The notes under the pieces: model-generated
Databases searched by the model: none
Seen by the model: only the letters and a program-made list of their open reading frames with translations
Told to the model about the DNA's origin: nothing
Source of the DNA: Paenibacillus aceris
GTDB taxonomy: Bacteria > Bacillota > Bacilli > Paenibacillales > NBRC-103111
Assembly (NCBI RefSeq): GCF_017874035.1
Contig: NZ_JAGGKV010000006.1
Location: 186,001 to 250,000, forward strand
Direction: 5' to 3'
DNA: 64,000 nt
Program-made: the position numbers and the translations under genes
Shown here: positions 1 to 7,938 of the stretch, piece by piece
How positions within the stretch are numbered: the first letter of the stretch is position 1
How the letters are laid out: each line of letters opens with the position of its first letter

Positions 1-644
1 CCCAAGATAACAAGCCAAAGCACCACAGCTACGGACGTAGACGTAAATGTAAAATACGGATGCTCAGTCACTGCACTCAGAAGGAGAAGCGCAATCCCAC
101 CTGCAAGCATTTGATAAGCTGCCAGCACTGTCATATCAAACTCAACTCCCCATCGCTTAATGAGCAGCGTAGATGCAGCGAAAAAGATTGCACCTGCAAA
201 GCCAATCAGCATACCCGCCTGGAAATTCATCTGAAGTCCAAAGGTAATGAGCACACCGATAAAACCGAGGGCTACGCCGATCCATTGGCGCCCGCGGTAC
301 TTTGCTCCCGTCAAGAAAGTACCCAGTACGATAACGAGCAGCGGGTTCGTGCATGTAATAATTGAGGATTCACCCGAGGTGATCCAGTTCATACTGTAAT
401 AGGCACAGCCCATCACGCCGGCAGATTGAAACAGCCCGATTAACGCCGCTTTGCCCCACATCCAGCCAACTGGACGAGACTTTTTCCAAACGATAACAGC
501 CAATATTCCCCCTGCCAAAACAAAGCGGATTCCCATCAAAAAGAAAGGCGTCGCATACGCCATCCCTACCTTCCCAACGGGAAAAGCAACTCCCATGACA
601 AAGGTTGTGACCAGAATTAGTGCGATATACTTATATTTGTTCAT
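1..644 (-). CDS. EamA/DMT-family transporter, 3' end cut by window edge
   Basis: The reverse strand is open from an ATG at 644 to the left edge, giving about 214 residues of a drug/metabolite-type inner-membrane transporter. The N-terminus (MNKYKYIALILVTTF) begins a first membrane helix, followed by the family-typical pattern in which hydrophobic helices alternate with short loops. The motif around residues 30-45 (PFFLMGIRFVLAGG) and the segment ESSIITCTNPLLVIVLG fit the first EamA repeat, and the second repeat starts near residue 140. Its substrate cannot be told. The start has a very strong AAGGAGG, which lies in one arm of an inverted repeat. It is divergent from a LysR regulator, which suggests, but does not prove, control by that regulator. 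The family call is firm and the role is open. Confidence 0.88.
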   Translation of the reverse strand, partial: MNKYKYIALILVTTFVMGVAFPVGKVGMAYATPFFLMGIRFVLAGGILAVIVWKKSRPVGWMWGKAALIGLFQSAGVMGCAYYSMNWITSGESSIITCTNPLLVIVLGTFLTGAKYRGRQWIGVALGFIGVLITFGLQMNFQAGMLIGFAGAIFFAASTLLIKRWGVEFDMTVLAAYQMLAGGIALLLLSAVTEHPYFTFTSTSVAVVLWLVIL

Positions 645-650
645 CCAAAA

Positions 651-693
651 AAACCTCCTTTACAACAAGATGATCTCATTGTAAAGGAGGTTT
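651..693. repeat. Perfect 15-bp inverted repeat carrying ribosome-binding sites on both strands
   Basis: AAACCTCCTTTACAA at 651-665 is repeated as its exact reverse complement at 679-693, with a 13-nt spacer. The left arm is the ribosome-binding site of the EamA gene. The right arm places an equal AAAGGAGG 7-9 nt before an ATG at 700 that is in frame with the LysR gene. A transcript crossing the region in either direction could hide a ribosome-binding site in the hairpin. Confidence 0.8.
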
Positions 694-777
694 GAAATTA
701 TGTATAATGATTACTATAGATATTTGATATCACAAATAATGATACCAAAATGCACAACACAGAGGAGGTTCATAACG

Positions 778-1641
778 ATGGAAAGCGCAGATCTACGAGT
801 GTTTCAAATGGTTGCCCGTGAAGGCTCCGTTACCAAAGCTGCTGGGCGCCTTGGTTATGTGCAGTCCAATATTACTGCTCGCATTCAGCAGTTGGAGTCA
901 GAGCTGCAGACGGTCCTCTTTTTCCGGCATAATCGAGGCATGTCATTAACATCCAATGGAAAAACGTTGCTAACGTATGCTGATAAAATCGTGGGTTTGC
1001 TGGATGAAGCTGTCCTTGCACTATCTACCTCCGCAGAACCCAGCGGACCGCTTATGATTGGCTCGACACAGACGGCAGCTGCGGTGAGGCTTCCCAAACT
1101 GCTTGCCTTCTACTACGAAAAGCATTCCAATGTCCAGCTCTCTTTGAGGACAGGACATTCCCAATATTTAATTGAGAAAGTGCTTCACTACGAGCTGGAT
1201 GGCGCTTTTATCGGCTGTTCCTGCACACATCCTGACTTGCAGTCCATTACGGCTTTTGAAGAAGAATTAGTCGTAGCTGCCGGCCCTAACGTAGCAAGTC
1301 TCACAGAGGCCTTAATGAAACCCATACTTGTCTTTAGCACGGGTTGCTCCTATCGGGAGATTTTGGAACAATGGCTGCAGTCAATCGGCAAAACACAACC
1401 GATGATGATGGAGTTCGGCATGCTTGAAGCCATTATCGGCGGTGTGTCCGCAGGGCTTGGGATTTCGCTCATGCCCAAAGCTGTCACGAAAAAGCATGAA
1501 GCGGAAGGTTTAATTCGCACTTTTGAGATTCCACAGCCTTATCGTTATATCAAAACCGAATTCATTACGCGCAAGGATGCATTCGTTAGCAGTTCATTAA
1601 GCGCTTTTCTCGGTATGCTGCCGGGAACGGCTGAGGTATGA
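778..1641 (+). CDS. LysR-family transcriptional regulator
   Basis: This is a 287-residue DNA-binding regulator. The N-terminal winged helix-turn-helix is clear at residues 1-60 (FQMVAREGSVTKAAGRLG, then SNITARIQQLE), and a LysR substrate-binding domain follows from about residue 90 to the end. The start at 778 has GAGGAGG nine bases upstream and begins with the usual MESADLRVF. An in-frame ATG at 700 also has a good ribosome-binding site and would add 26 residues unlike the family, so it may be a leader or an upstream start. The divergent EamA exporter is the likely target. The effector is unknown. Confidence 0.9.
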   Translation: MESADLRVFQMVAREGSVTKAAGRLGYVQSNITARIQQLESELQTVLFFRHNRGMSLTSNGKTLLTYADKIVGLLDEAVLALSTSAEPSGPLMIGSTQTAAAVRLPKLLAFYYEKHSNVQLSLRTGHSQYLIEKVLHYELDGAFIGCSCTHPDLQSITAFEEELVVAAGPNVASLTEALMKPILVFSTGCSYREILEQWLQSIGKTQPMMMEFGMLEAIIGGVSAGLGISLMPKAVTKKHEAEGLIRTFEIPQPYRYIKTEFITRKDAFVSSSLSAFLGMLPGTAEV

Positions 1642-1656
1642 TGTAAAGAGCCCTTC

Positions 1657-2268
1657 CTATATCTCCTCAAAATCCGTGCGATCACCGGGCTGTTCCGCAT
1701 CCCCCCACTGATCACCGTGCTGATTATCCTGTTCATCTTCTGCGACATTCTGCAGATCGTTGGCATTGATCGTGATGATCGGGTAGTCGTGGTGGACCGC
1801 CACCTGCACAGCTTGCTGCTTCATGAACTTAGGAGACCCTTCCGTATCCTCATCATACACGAGAAGAATGCCATCCGAATTGCGCAGCAGAAACTTGTCC
1901 CGTTCCTTAAACTGCCAGGGTCCCTCATATTTCGTTTTCGTGATGCTATTTACGTAATTTGCCCGAGTAATGACGCTCGTGTAGCAATTTTTTTTCTCGT
2001 CGCTCCACTTCTCTTCCTGCTCCAAAAAAGGCGTAATAACAGCCAACTTCAGATCTGGATAGGAGCTCGCTCGAAGATCAAGCACCGCCTCGGCAGCCCA
2101 CAGCTCGACGCCCCATCCGCCGCTGACAACGACCCATTCTAGACCTTCTTCAATCAGCGGGGCGAGTCTTTTTTGAACTGCTTTTTTGATAATCGGGATA
2201 CCCGGATGTTTTAATGAAAAAATGCCCAGCTCAGATGCTTTATATCCAGTAATTAAGATTCGTTTCAA
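1657..2268 (-). CDS. ypsA: YpsA-like SLOG-superfamily protein
   Basis: This 203-residue protein closely follows Bacillus YpsA (DUF1273): it opens with ILITGYKASELGIF, continues with EEGLEWVVVSGGWGVELWAAE and ITPFLEQEEKW, and keeps the SDGILLVYDEDTEGSPK motif near the end. The glycine-rich SGGWGVELWA segment is the predicted nucleotide or ligand pocket of the SLOG fold. In Bacillus and Staphylococcus YpsA has been linked to cell division, but its biochemical role is not established. The start is TTG with AAGGTGG upstream. The last 25 or so residues are acidic and longer than in Bacillus. It stands alone. Confidence 0.88.
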   Translation of the reverse strand: MKRILITGYKASELGIFSLKHPGIPIIKKAVQKRLAPLIEEGLEWVVVSGGWGVELWAAEAVLDLRASSYPDLKLAVITPFLEQEEKWSDEKKNCYTSVITRANYVNSITKTKYEGPWQFKERDKFLLRNSDGILLVYDEDTEGSPKFMKQQAVQVAVHHDYPIITINANDLQNVAEDEQDNQHGDQWGDAEQPGDRTDFEEI

Positions 2269-2330
2269 AGAATGCCACCACCTTGTAAACTCTTTCTACA
2301 GGGTAGCATAGATAGAAACCGATAGAAAGC

Positions 2331-2367
2331 AAAAAGAGCCGCCGGTTAACGACCGGACAGCTCTTTT
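2331..2367 (-). terminator. Intrinsic terminator overlapping the esterase stop
   Basis: A hairpin with GAGC and CCGGT arms is flanked by AAAAA and TTTTT runs. On the reverse strand it ends in GCTCTTTTT. The stop codon of the esterase gene at 2346 lies inside the stem, so the last codons are part of the terminator. Confidence 0.8.
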
Positions 2368-3386
2368 TCCATAACTTCAACAAGCCAAGGATATGCCTGG
2401 GTCCCATTGACTTCGTGCTTGCCTTCGTACAAATGAAATCCCAGATTCTCAGCCGCACCCGCTTCTGCGTATTGATCCTGCAAATACTGAATCGCAACTT
2501 CCACCGTAGCAACCGGGAATATGCGATCCTGCTTGCCTGAAGCAATAAACAGCGGGCGAGGCGCAATTAGCCCCATTAATTCGGGCAATTCCGCATACGC
2601 CAAAGCACCTGGCAAGTAGTTATCAATGCAATGACGAACATGCATAATGCTGCCCTTGAACGTATTGGGGAACGCGCAGAGCACGGTAGCTTTGACACGT
2701 TCATCAAGTGCTGCGGCATAAGAGGCGATCAGTGCTCCTCCCGAGAAGCCAAAGCAGCCTACACTGTGGGCGGCGACATCCTCGCGGGACAACATATAGT
2801 CAATGGCCCGCTGCGCTTCCTGGACGCGAAGCCCCGCGAGCGATATGCCATACAGCAGCAAATGTGAAGCGAGCGCTTGGCAAGATGAGTTGCCAACTTT
2901 TCCATCCTTCACATCCTCAACCAACCTGCGATCGCCGAAACCGATAACCTCCGGCACCATGACGACGAAGCCGCGCCTCACTAATTCCAGCGCATAATTG
3001 CCGTGGGAATCCGGTTCCCCAGTGTTTTCCGAGCCATCTGGCAGCAGTCCTGAGATTTGCCTGCTGCCATAACCATGCCCGTGCAGAGCAAGCACTGCGG
3101 CAGACGGTCCCTTTTTCCCTTTAGGTATGAGGACATAAGCTGGAACGCGGAATCCCAGCACCGTACCGAACTCGATGCGCTCTCTAATATGATCTTCCCA
3201 CTCAACCCGCTCGAGAAGAACGGGACGGAGCTCATCTTCCTCCAACATCCCGATTTGCAAAGAGCCCGCTAGGCCTTGCTTAAGCCTCTCTCTGGTCTGA
3301 TCGGCAGTCTCTTGCCCCTGCTGCGCCTGACGTTTTTGCTCATAGGAATGATAAAGATTCTCCATGATAGCATCTGGATTCCACAT
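2346..3386 (-). CDS. Alpha/beta-hydrolase, acetyl-xylan-esterase or dienelactone-hydrolase type
   Basis: This 346-residue protein is probably a cytoplasmic esterase acting on sugar esters. Visible features are the oxyanion segment VLALHGHGYGSRQ, the nucleophile elbow GFSGGA (Ser of G-x-S-x-G), IAPRPLFIASGKQDRIFP carrying the likely acid, and the terminal GKHEVNG with the likely catalytic His. No signal peptide is seen. The start at 3386 is chosen because GGAGG lies just upstream; the longer start at 3404 has no ribosome-binding site. It begins 21 bp after the Gfo/Idh gene and both are probably one operon divergent from an AraC regulator, which suggests use of a modified sugar. Confidence 0.82.
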   Translation of the reverse strand: MWNPDAIMENLYHSYEQKRQAQQGQETADQTRERLKQGLAGSLQIGMLEEDELRPVLLERVEWEDHIRERIEFGTVLGFRVPAYVLIPKGKKGPSAAVLALHGHGYGSRQISGLLPDGSENTGEPDSHGNYALELVRRGFVVMVPEVIGFGDRRLVEDVKDGKVGNSSCQALASHLLLYGISLAGLRVQEAQRAIDYMLSREDVAAHSVGCFGFSGGALIASYAAALDERVKATVLCAFPNTFKGSIMHVRHCIDNYLPGALAYAELPELMGLIAPRPLFIASGKQDRIFPVATVEVAIQYLQDQYAEAGAAENLGFHLYEGKHEVNGTQAYPWLVEVMEKELSGR

Positions 3387-3407
3387 ACGATCCTCCACCC
3401 TCATCTG

Positions 3408-4691
3408 CTAAAAAGTGACTAGTTTGTCAACAGCAACCGGTTGTCCCGTACGGAGTGAAATATTGCCCGCGATACCCGTAAGAATCGACATTGCACCGTC
3501 AACATGGGATGCCGCTCTTTGGAAGCGGTCGTCAGACGCTTTTTCAAAAATATCGCGGAGCAGCACAGGATCGCCGCCGCCATGTCCGCCAACGCCTTCC
3601 TCGATTTGAACTTGGTACGGAGGAGCGAACATTGGGAACACTTTAATCGTTTTCTCTTTTAAAGCGCCTTCGTCTTCTTTTTTGCCGCCGGAATTGACGT
3701 ACGATTTCTCAACAACTTTCATTTCAATACGGCCCTTGCTGCCGTTAATTTGTACGCTGAAGCCTTCCCATGGCATATAAGCATTCAGGGAATACGTCAT
3801 AATGGCTTTATTTTTATAACGGACCATAACGCCCATCGTATCTTCAATATTAATGCCGTCGCCGAAAACGCTTTGATCACGCTGGTACCCATCTTCATGC
3901 TCCGCATTTAAATATAAACCCTTGAGGTGCTCATTTCGATCCAAGTGGAGGGCAAAAGGGTCGTCCTTCGCGTTTTCATTCCCTGTTGCGCGTTGATAGA
4001 ACTTCGTTTCTCCGCGTTTTTCTGCGTTTTCCCGCCCGTAGAACATCAAGCCGCCCATTGCAAAAACCGTATCAGGACGCGTCCCTAACCAGAAATTCAC
4101 AAGGTCAAAATGATGCGTCGATTTGTGCACCAACAGCCCGCCGCCATTGCGCTTATCGCGGTGCCATCTGCGGAAATAGTCTGCGCCATGCTCGGTATTC
4201 AATAGCCATTCAAAATGCACGGAATGTACGTCGCCAATCGTTCCATCCATAATTAACTCGCGAATTTTCGTATTGTGCGGTGCATAGCGGTAATTGAAGG
4301 TCACGCGAAGCTGACGTCCTGTCCGTTTGATTGCGTCGAGAATTTCTTGGCATTTCTCTTCATCCACCGTCATCGGTTTCTCCGAAATGACATCGCAACC
4401 TAGCTCCATCGCTTTAATGATATACGTATGATGTGTACGGTCGACTGTGGTTACAATTACATAATCAGGCTTTTCCGTGCGGATCATCTCTTCGAATTGA
4501 TCTGCTTTATAAGTTGGTACCGCCTCATATTCGTATTTTTTTTGCAGCAAACCGTTTGTGAAGTCCATTCTCGTTTGATTAATATCGCAAATCGCGACCA
4601 GCTCTGATGTATCTTTGAAATCCCTTACGATAGCGCCATAAAAAAATTCAGCCCGTCCTCCGGTGCCGACGATTGCATAACGTTTTTTCAT
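3408..4691 (-). CDS. Gfo/Idh/MocA-family oxidoreductase
   Basis: This 427-residue NAD(P)-dependent sugar or cyclitol dehydrogenase has an N-terminal Rossmann fold (YAIVGTGGRAEFF, acidic residue in VAICD), the family EKP motif (CDVISEKPMTVDEE) near residue 105, and a C-terminal Gfo/Idh domain with the HRDKRNGGGLLVHKSTHHFD segment that supplies substrate-binding residues. It is longer than many members because of inserts around residues 220-290. AGAGGGG precedes the ATG at 4691. The esterase follows in the same direction and a divergent AraC gene lies 157 bp upstream, so the set looks like a substrate-induced sugar module. Confidence 0.9.
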   Translation of the reverse strand: MKKRYAIVGTGGRAEFFYGAIVRDFKDTSELVAICDINQTRMDFTNGLLQKKYEYEAVPTYKADQFEEMIRTEKPDYVIVTTVDRTHHTYIIKAMELGCDVISEKPMTVDEEKCQEILDAIKRTGRQLRVTFNYRYAPHNTKIRELIMDGTIGDVHSVHFEWLLNTEHGADYFRRWHRDKRNGGGLLVHKSTHHFDLVNFWLGTRPDTVFAMGGLMFYGRENAEKRGETKFYQRATGNENAKDDPFALHLDRNEHLKGLYLNAEHEDGYQRDQSVFGDGINIEDTMGVMVRYKNKAIMTYSLNAYMPWEGFSVQINGSKGRIEMKVVEKSYVNSGGKKEDEGALKEKTIKVFPMFAPPYQVQIEEGVGGHGGGDPVLLRDIFEKASDDRFQRAASHVDGAMSILTGIAGNISLRTGQPVAVDKLVTF

Positions 4692-4779
4692 ACGATAATA
4701 CCCCTCTCGAAAATAAGTTTTCTTATCTCAAGATTAATACAATATTTGCTGCGTTTCTATTCGAATCTTATCTATTCTC

Positions 4780-4807
4780 TTTCAATCCTTGCATATTTTG
4801 CTATAAT
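4780..4807 (+). promoter_or_regulatory. Likely promoter of the AraC gene
   Basis: TTTCAA at 4780-4785 and TATAAT at 4802-4807 are separated by 16 bp, 42 bp before the chosen start. Upstream in the same divergent region TCTATTC occurs at 4756 and 4771, and TCTTATCT at 4721 and 4766. These are possible regulator contacts, but weakly supported. Confidence 0.6.
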
Positions 4808-4848
4808 AACAATACATTTAAATTTGATTTGATTAAGAGGTGTCCCTC

Positions 4849-5670
4849 GTGAGCCAATTTGAAATTGAAAGACTGCGCAGAGATCGTCCTTTCTCCATGC
4901 AGGTGAATCATTTCCATGATCATTATGAAATCTACTATTTGCTGAGTGGTAAACGCTACTACTTTATACAAGACCGCTCATACTACATTCAAGAAGGCGA
5001 CCTCGTCTTTATCGATAAAAATCAGCTTCACAAAACGCGTAATGTCGATGCGGAGGCGCATGAACGCATTTTGCTCAGTTTCGATGACAGGTGGATTCGC
5101 TCCATCGGTGAAGATGCGGCTGCGCATTTACTTGTCCCTTTTGTGCAAAAGCAGCATGTATTTTCTCTGAACGGTACGAATCGAACCCTAGTGGAGAACC
5201 TGTTGTTCCAACTGCTTCGGGAACAGCAGCAGGGGCTAGGCGGATGGCAATTAAACAGCCGGGCGCTGTTTACGCAGCTGCTTATTTTCTGTTCGCGGCT
5301 GACGGATAAACTCAGTTCGGTTCAAGAGCACCCGCAAGCTCATAATCCCAAAATATTCGAGATTGTTGCTCACATCAACGAGCATTATCGAACTCGGCTG
5401 ACACTTGCCTCCATTTCGGAGACGTTCTATATCAGTCCCAGCTATTTTTGCCGTTCTTTTAAAGAGACGACTGGCTTTTCGTTCGTTGAATACTTGAACA
5501 ATGTGCGGATCAGGGAAGCGCAGCGGCTTCTCAGGGAAACGAAGCTGAAAGTGATTCATATCGCTGAGCAATCCGGCTTCGACAGTGTCGCGCATTTCGG
5601 CCGCGTATTTAAGCAGGTAACCTCGCAAACCCCGCTGGAATGCCGGAAGCTAATGCGGCTGAGCCAGTAG
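4849..5670 (+). CDS. AraC-family transcriptional regulator
   Basis: This 273-residue regulator has an N-terminal cupin-like sensor domain (VNHFHDHYEIYYLLSG, then YYIQEGDLVFIDKNQLH) and a C-terminal double helix-turn-helix from about residue 170, ending in the signature GFDSVAHFGRVFKQVTSQTPLECRK. A GTG at 4849 is preferred over the GTG at 4840 because AAGAGG ends at 4840, giving an 8-nt spacing. It is divergent from the oxidoreductase/esterase genes, which it probably activates in response to a sugar or sugar ester. Confidence 0.9.
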   Translation: MSQFEIERLRRDRPFSMQVNHFHDHYEIYYLLSGKRYYFIQDRSYYIQEGDLVFIDKNQLHKTRNVDAEAHERILLSFDDRWIRSIGEDAAAHLLVPFVQKQHVFSLNGTNRTLVENLLFQLLREQQQGLGGWQLNSRALFTQLLIFCSRLTDKLSSVQEHPQAHNPKIFEIVAHINEHYRTRLTLASISETFYISPSYFCRSFKETTGFSFVEYLNNVRIREAQRLLRETKLKVIHIAEQSGFDSVAHFGRVFKQVTSQTPLECRKLMRLSQ

Positions 5671-6007
5671 TGAGTGAGCGTGGCCTGGACTTTCCTATCC
5701 ATTTACATTTAAATGGAAAAAGTCATATTAATTTCTTCATAGGAGCCATGCTAGAGGCGGATAGATGGAAATTCTAATTGCTTAGAATTCGAGCAATGTG
5801 AGGTTTAGCAGCTGAAATAGCAGGAGGAATTCCTGGTATTGCCTATTTTACTGCCTCGGAGGAAGTTTGGGGAAAATGCGGAAGTGTGTGAGGGGTAGCC
5901 GCGCAGAAAGTACGAGGGTTCGAGCGGTAATCCGGGCTGGGAACTGTGAGGGAGCAGGGGCAGAATGCGCGTGGACTCGAGCGGTGAGGAGAGCTGGTGA
6001 GGTTAGA

Positions 6008-6184
6008 GGAACTATGGTCCTCTATTTCAGTCATATTCCACCATTTGACAGATGAAAGGGAACCACGATCCGCTATTTTGGCGATATTAACCAATTTATG
6101 CTCAATGTGGAGGAATAAGATCCTATAGTTCCCTTAAAGCTACCAAAATGGCTATTTTCGCCGAAATAACGCCCTGTAGTTCCC
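6008..6184. repeat. 51-bp-unit inverted array, copy A (two forward, two reverse units)
   Basis: Two forward units start with GGAAC at 6008 and 6059 (51 bp apart) and two reverse units end with GTTCC at 6128-6132 and 6179-6183 (again 51 bp apart). Each unit has the core GGAACTAnGnTCCnCTATTT or its complement. The gene-free stretch 5671-6411 between the AraC and uxaC 3' ends also holds a perfect hairpin at 5770-5789, an 11-bp tandem array and a terminator. I see no gene in it. Confidence 0.75.
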
Positions 6185-6247
6185 TCCGAACACCGGTGGG
6201 TTACAATTGAGTCACTTCGGGGCTACTGGAGGGCACTGATAGTGCTA

Positions 6248-6313
6248 CTGATGAGCTGCTAATGAGCTGTTGGTGAGCTACCGGTGAGTTACTGGTGAAT
6301 TACTGGTGTACTT
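6248..6313. repeat. 11-bp tandem repeat, six units
   Basis: Six consecutive 11-bp units begin at 6248, 6259, 6270, 6281, 6292 and 6303, with consensus CTGGTGAGYTA; the last is degenerate. The array lies in non-coding DNA between the copy A repeat and the uxaC terminator. Confidence 0.75.
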
Positions 6314-6365
6314 TCCGTGCACCTACACTACTGTCACGAGAACGGTAGCTCACTCTCATAACAAA

Positions 6366-6401
6366 GGCTCCCCAAAGTAGATCACTCTACTTTGGGGAGC
6401 C
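6366..6401 (-). terminator. uxaC terminator with AGTAGA/TCTACT apex
   Basis: A perfect 16-bp stem (GGCTCCCCAAAGTAGA and its complement) closes on the loop TCAC, eleven bases after the uxaC stop. The reverse strand continues with only a short T-rich tail (TTTGT). The apex sequence recurs in terminators at 17416 and 57332. Confidence 0.85.
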
Positions 6402-6411
6402 TCTTTGCTAT

Positions 6412-7812
6412 TTAAAATCCAAAATATTGTTTCGCGTTATTGTAGGAAATGCCTTGAACCAATTGCTTGAGCAGCTGCTCGTCGTTCGGGAACTCGCCAG
6501 CTTCGACCCACTCACCGAACATGTTGCACAAAATTCTGCGGAAATACTCATGTCTTGTGTACGACAAGAAGCTTCTGGAGTCGGTAAGCATTCCAACGAA
6601 ACGGCCAAGCAATCCGAAATTGCCGAGCGATTTCATCTGCGAAACCATGCCGTCTTTCGTATCGTTAAACCACCAAGCGGCGCCAAGTTGAATTTTGCCT
6701 GGGATACCGTCGCCTTGGAAGCTACCCATCAAAGAGGCGAGAATTTCATTGTCGCGCGCATTCAAGGAATAAAGAATAGTTCTAGGCAGTGAATCAGCAA
6801 CAGCCAATGAGGAAAGCAGACCAGTAAGCGCGCTCGCTACAAGGCTATCGTTAATGGAGTCAAATCCAGTGTCTGGACCCAGTTTCGCAAAAGCTTGTCC
6901 GTTATTGTTGCGGGATGCGTTGATATGGTACTGCATCGCCCAATCCAGCTTTTTGTACACGCCGCCTAGGAACAACAAAGTGAATGCTTTATATTTTTTC
7001 TCATCTTCCAGACTAACCGAGTTACCAGCCAGCGCCGATTTGAAAATTTGTTCTACTTCTTCTTTAGTTGCCACCGCAAAAGGTACATAATCCAAAGCAT
7101 GGTCAGACACTTTACAGCCTACGGAATTAAAGAATTCAGCTCTGCTTTCTAGCGCTCCAAGCAAATCGTCGTAGGACGAAATCGTGGTGCCTGCCGCTTT
7201 TTCCAGCTGGGCAATCCACGGAAGGAATGTCGCGCGGTTAATTTCTAGTGCTTTGTCAGGACGGTAAGATGGCAGCACTTGCGTATTGAAATCTTTGATT
7301 TCTTTGATTTTGATGTGATATTCCAGAGAGTCAACCGGATCGTCCGTTGTGCAGATAACCGTTACTTTGGAATTCGTAATCAGGTCTCTGGCGCGTGAAC
7401 CGCCTTCAGCCAGCTTCGCATTCACTTTTTCCCAAATCGCAGGCGCATTTTGCTCATTGATCAGGTCATGTACGCCGAAGTATGTTTGAAGCTCCATGTG
7501 GGACCAGTGATACAGCGGATTGCCAATCGCCATTGGAAGCGTTCCAGCCCAAGCAACGAAACGATCATAATCGCTAGCTTCGCCAGTAACTTTGTTCTCC
7601 TCAACGCCGTTAGCACGCATCATTCTCCACTTGTAGTGGTCACCGTACAGCCATGCTTCGGTAATATTATTGAACTGTTTATTTTCATAAATCTCTTTAG
7701 GGCTTAGATGACAGTGGTAGTCAATAATCGGCAGATCTTTGGCATATTCATGGAACAAATGAACGGCAGTTTCATTGGTAAGCAAGAAATTTTCATCTAA
7801 AAACGTTTTCAT
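6412..7812 (-). CDS. uxaC: Glucuronate isomerase
   Basis: This 466-residue enzyme is UxaC, which converts D-glucuronate to D-fructuronate, or D-galacturonate to D-tagaturonate, the first cytoplasmic step of hexuronate breakdown. Family features are present from the N-terminus: LPIIDYHCHLSPKEIYENK (metal-binding HCH), the VICTTDDPVDSLEYH segment, and the C-terminal LTDSRSFLSYTRHEYFRRILC. The length equals the usual about 470. The start at 7812 has AAGGGTGG upstream; the GTG at 7827 overlaps that site and is unlikely. It stands alone here; the other hexuronate genes must lie elsewhere. Confidence 0.95.
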   Translation of the reverse strand: MKTFLDENFLLTNETAVHLFHEYAKDLPIIDYHCHLSPKEIYENKQFNNITEAWLYGDHYKWRMMRANGVEENKVTGEASDYDRFVAWAGTLPMAIGNPLYHWSHMELQTYFGVHDLINEQNAPAIWEKVNAKLAEGGSRARDLITNSKVTVICTTDDPVDSLEYHIKIKEIKDFNTQVLPSYRPDKALEINRATFLPWIAQLEKAAGTTISSYDDLLGALESRAEFFNSVGCKVSDHALDYVPFAVATKEEVEQIFKSALAGNSVSLEDEKKYKAFTLLFLGGVYKKLDWAMQYHINASRNNNGQAFAKLGPDTGFDSINDSLVASALTGLLSSLAVADSLPRTILYSLNARDNEILASLMGSFQGDGIPGKIQLGAAWWFNDTKDGMVSQMKSLGNFGLLGRFVGMLTDSRSFLSYTRHEYFRRILCNMFGEWVEAGEFPNDEQLLKQLVQGISYNNAKQYFGF

Positions 7813-7938
7813 AAAGTGAATTTCCACCCTTCTCTGACCTCAATGATCTGCCCTTTATTGTAGCGGAAGGTGGCGGTGAAGTCTTGTGATTTTTTGCTTT
7901 AATTTTGTGAAATATGCATATATTGACCTCGTCCATGT

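Noticed and set aside
5770..5789. The perfect hairpin AATTCTAA-TTGC-TTAGAATT as a terminator of the AraC gene
   Set aside because: It is AT-rich with no T run after it, so it would be a weak structure; no clear terminator for that gene was found.
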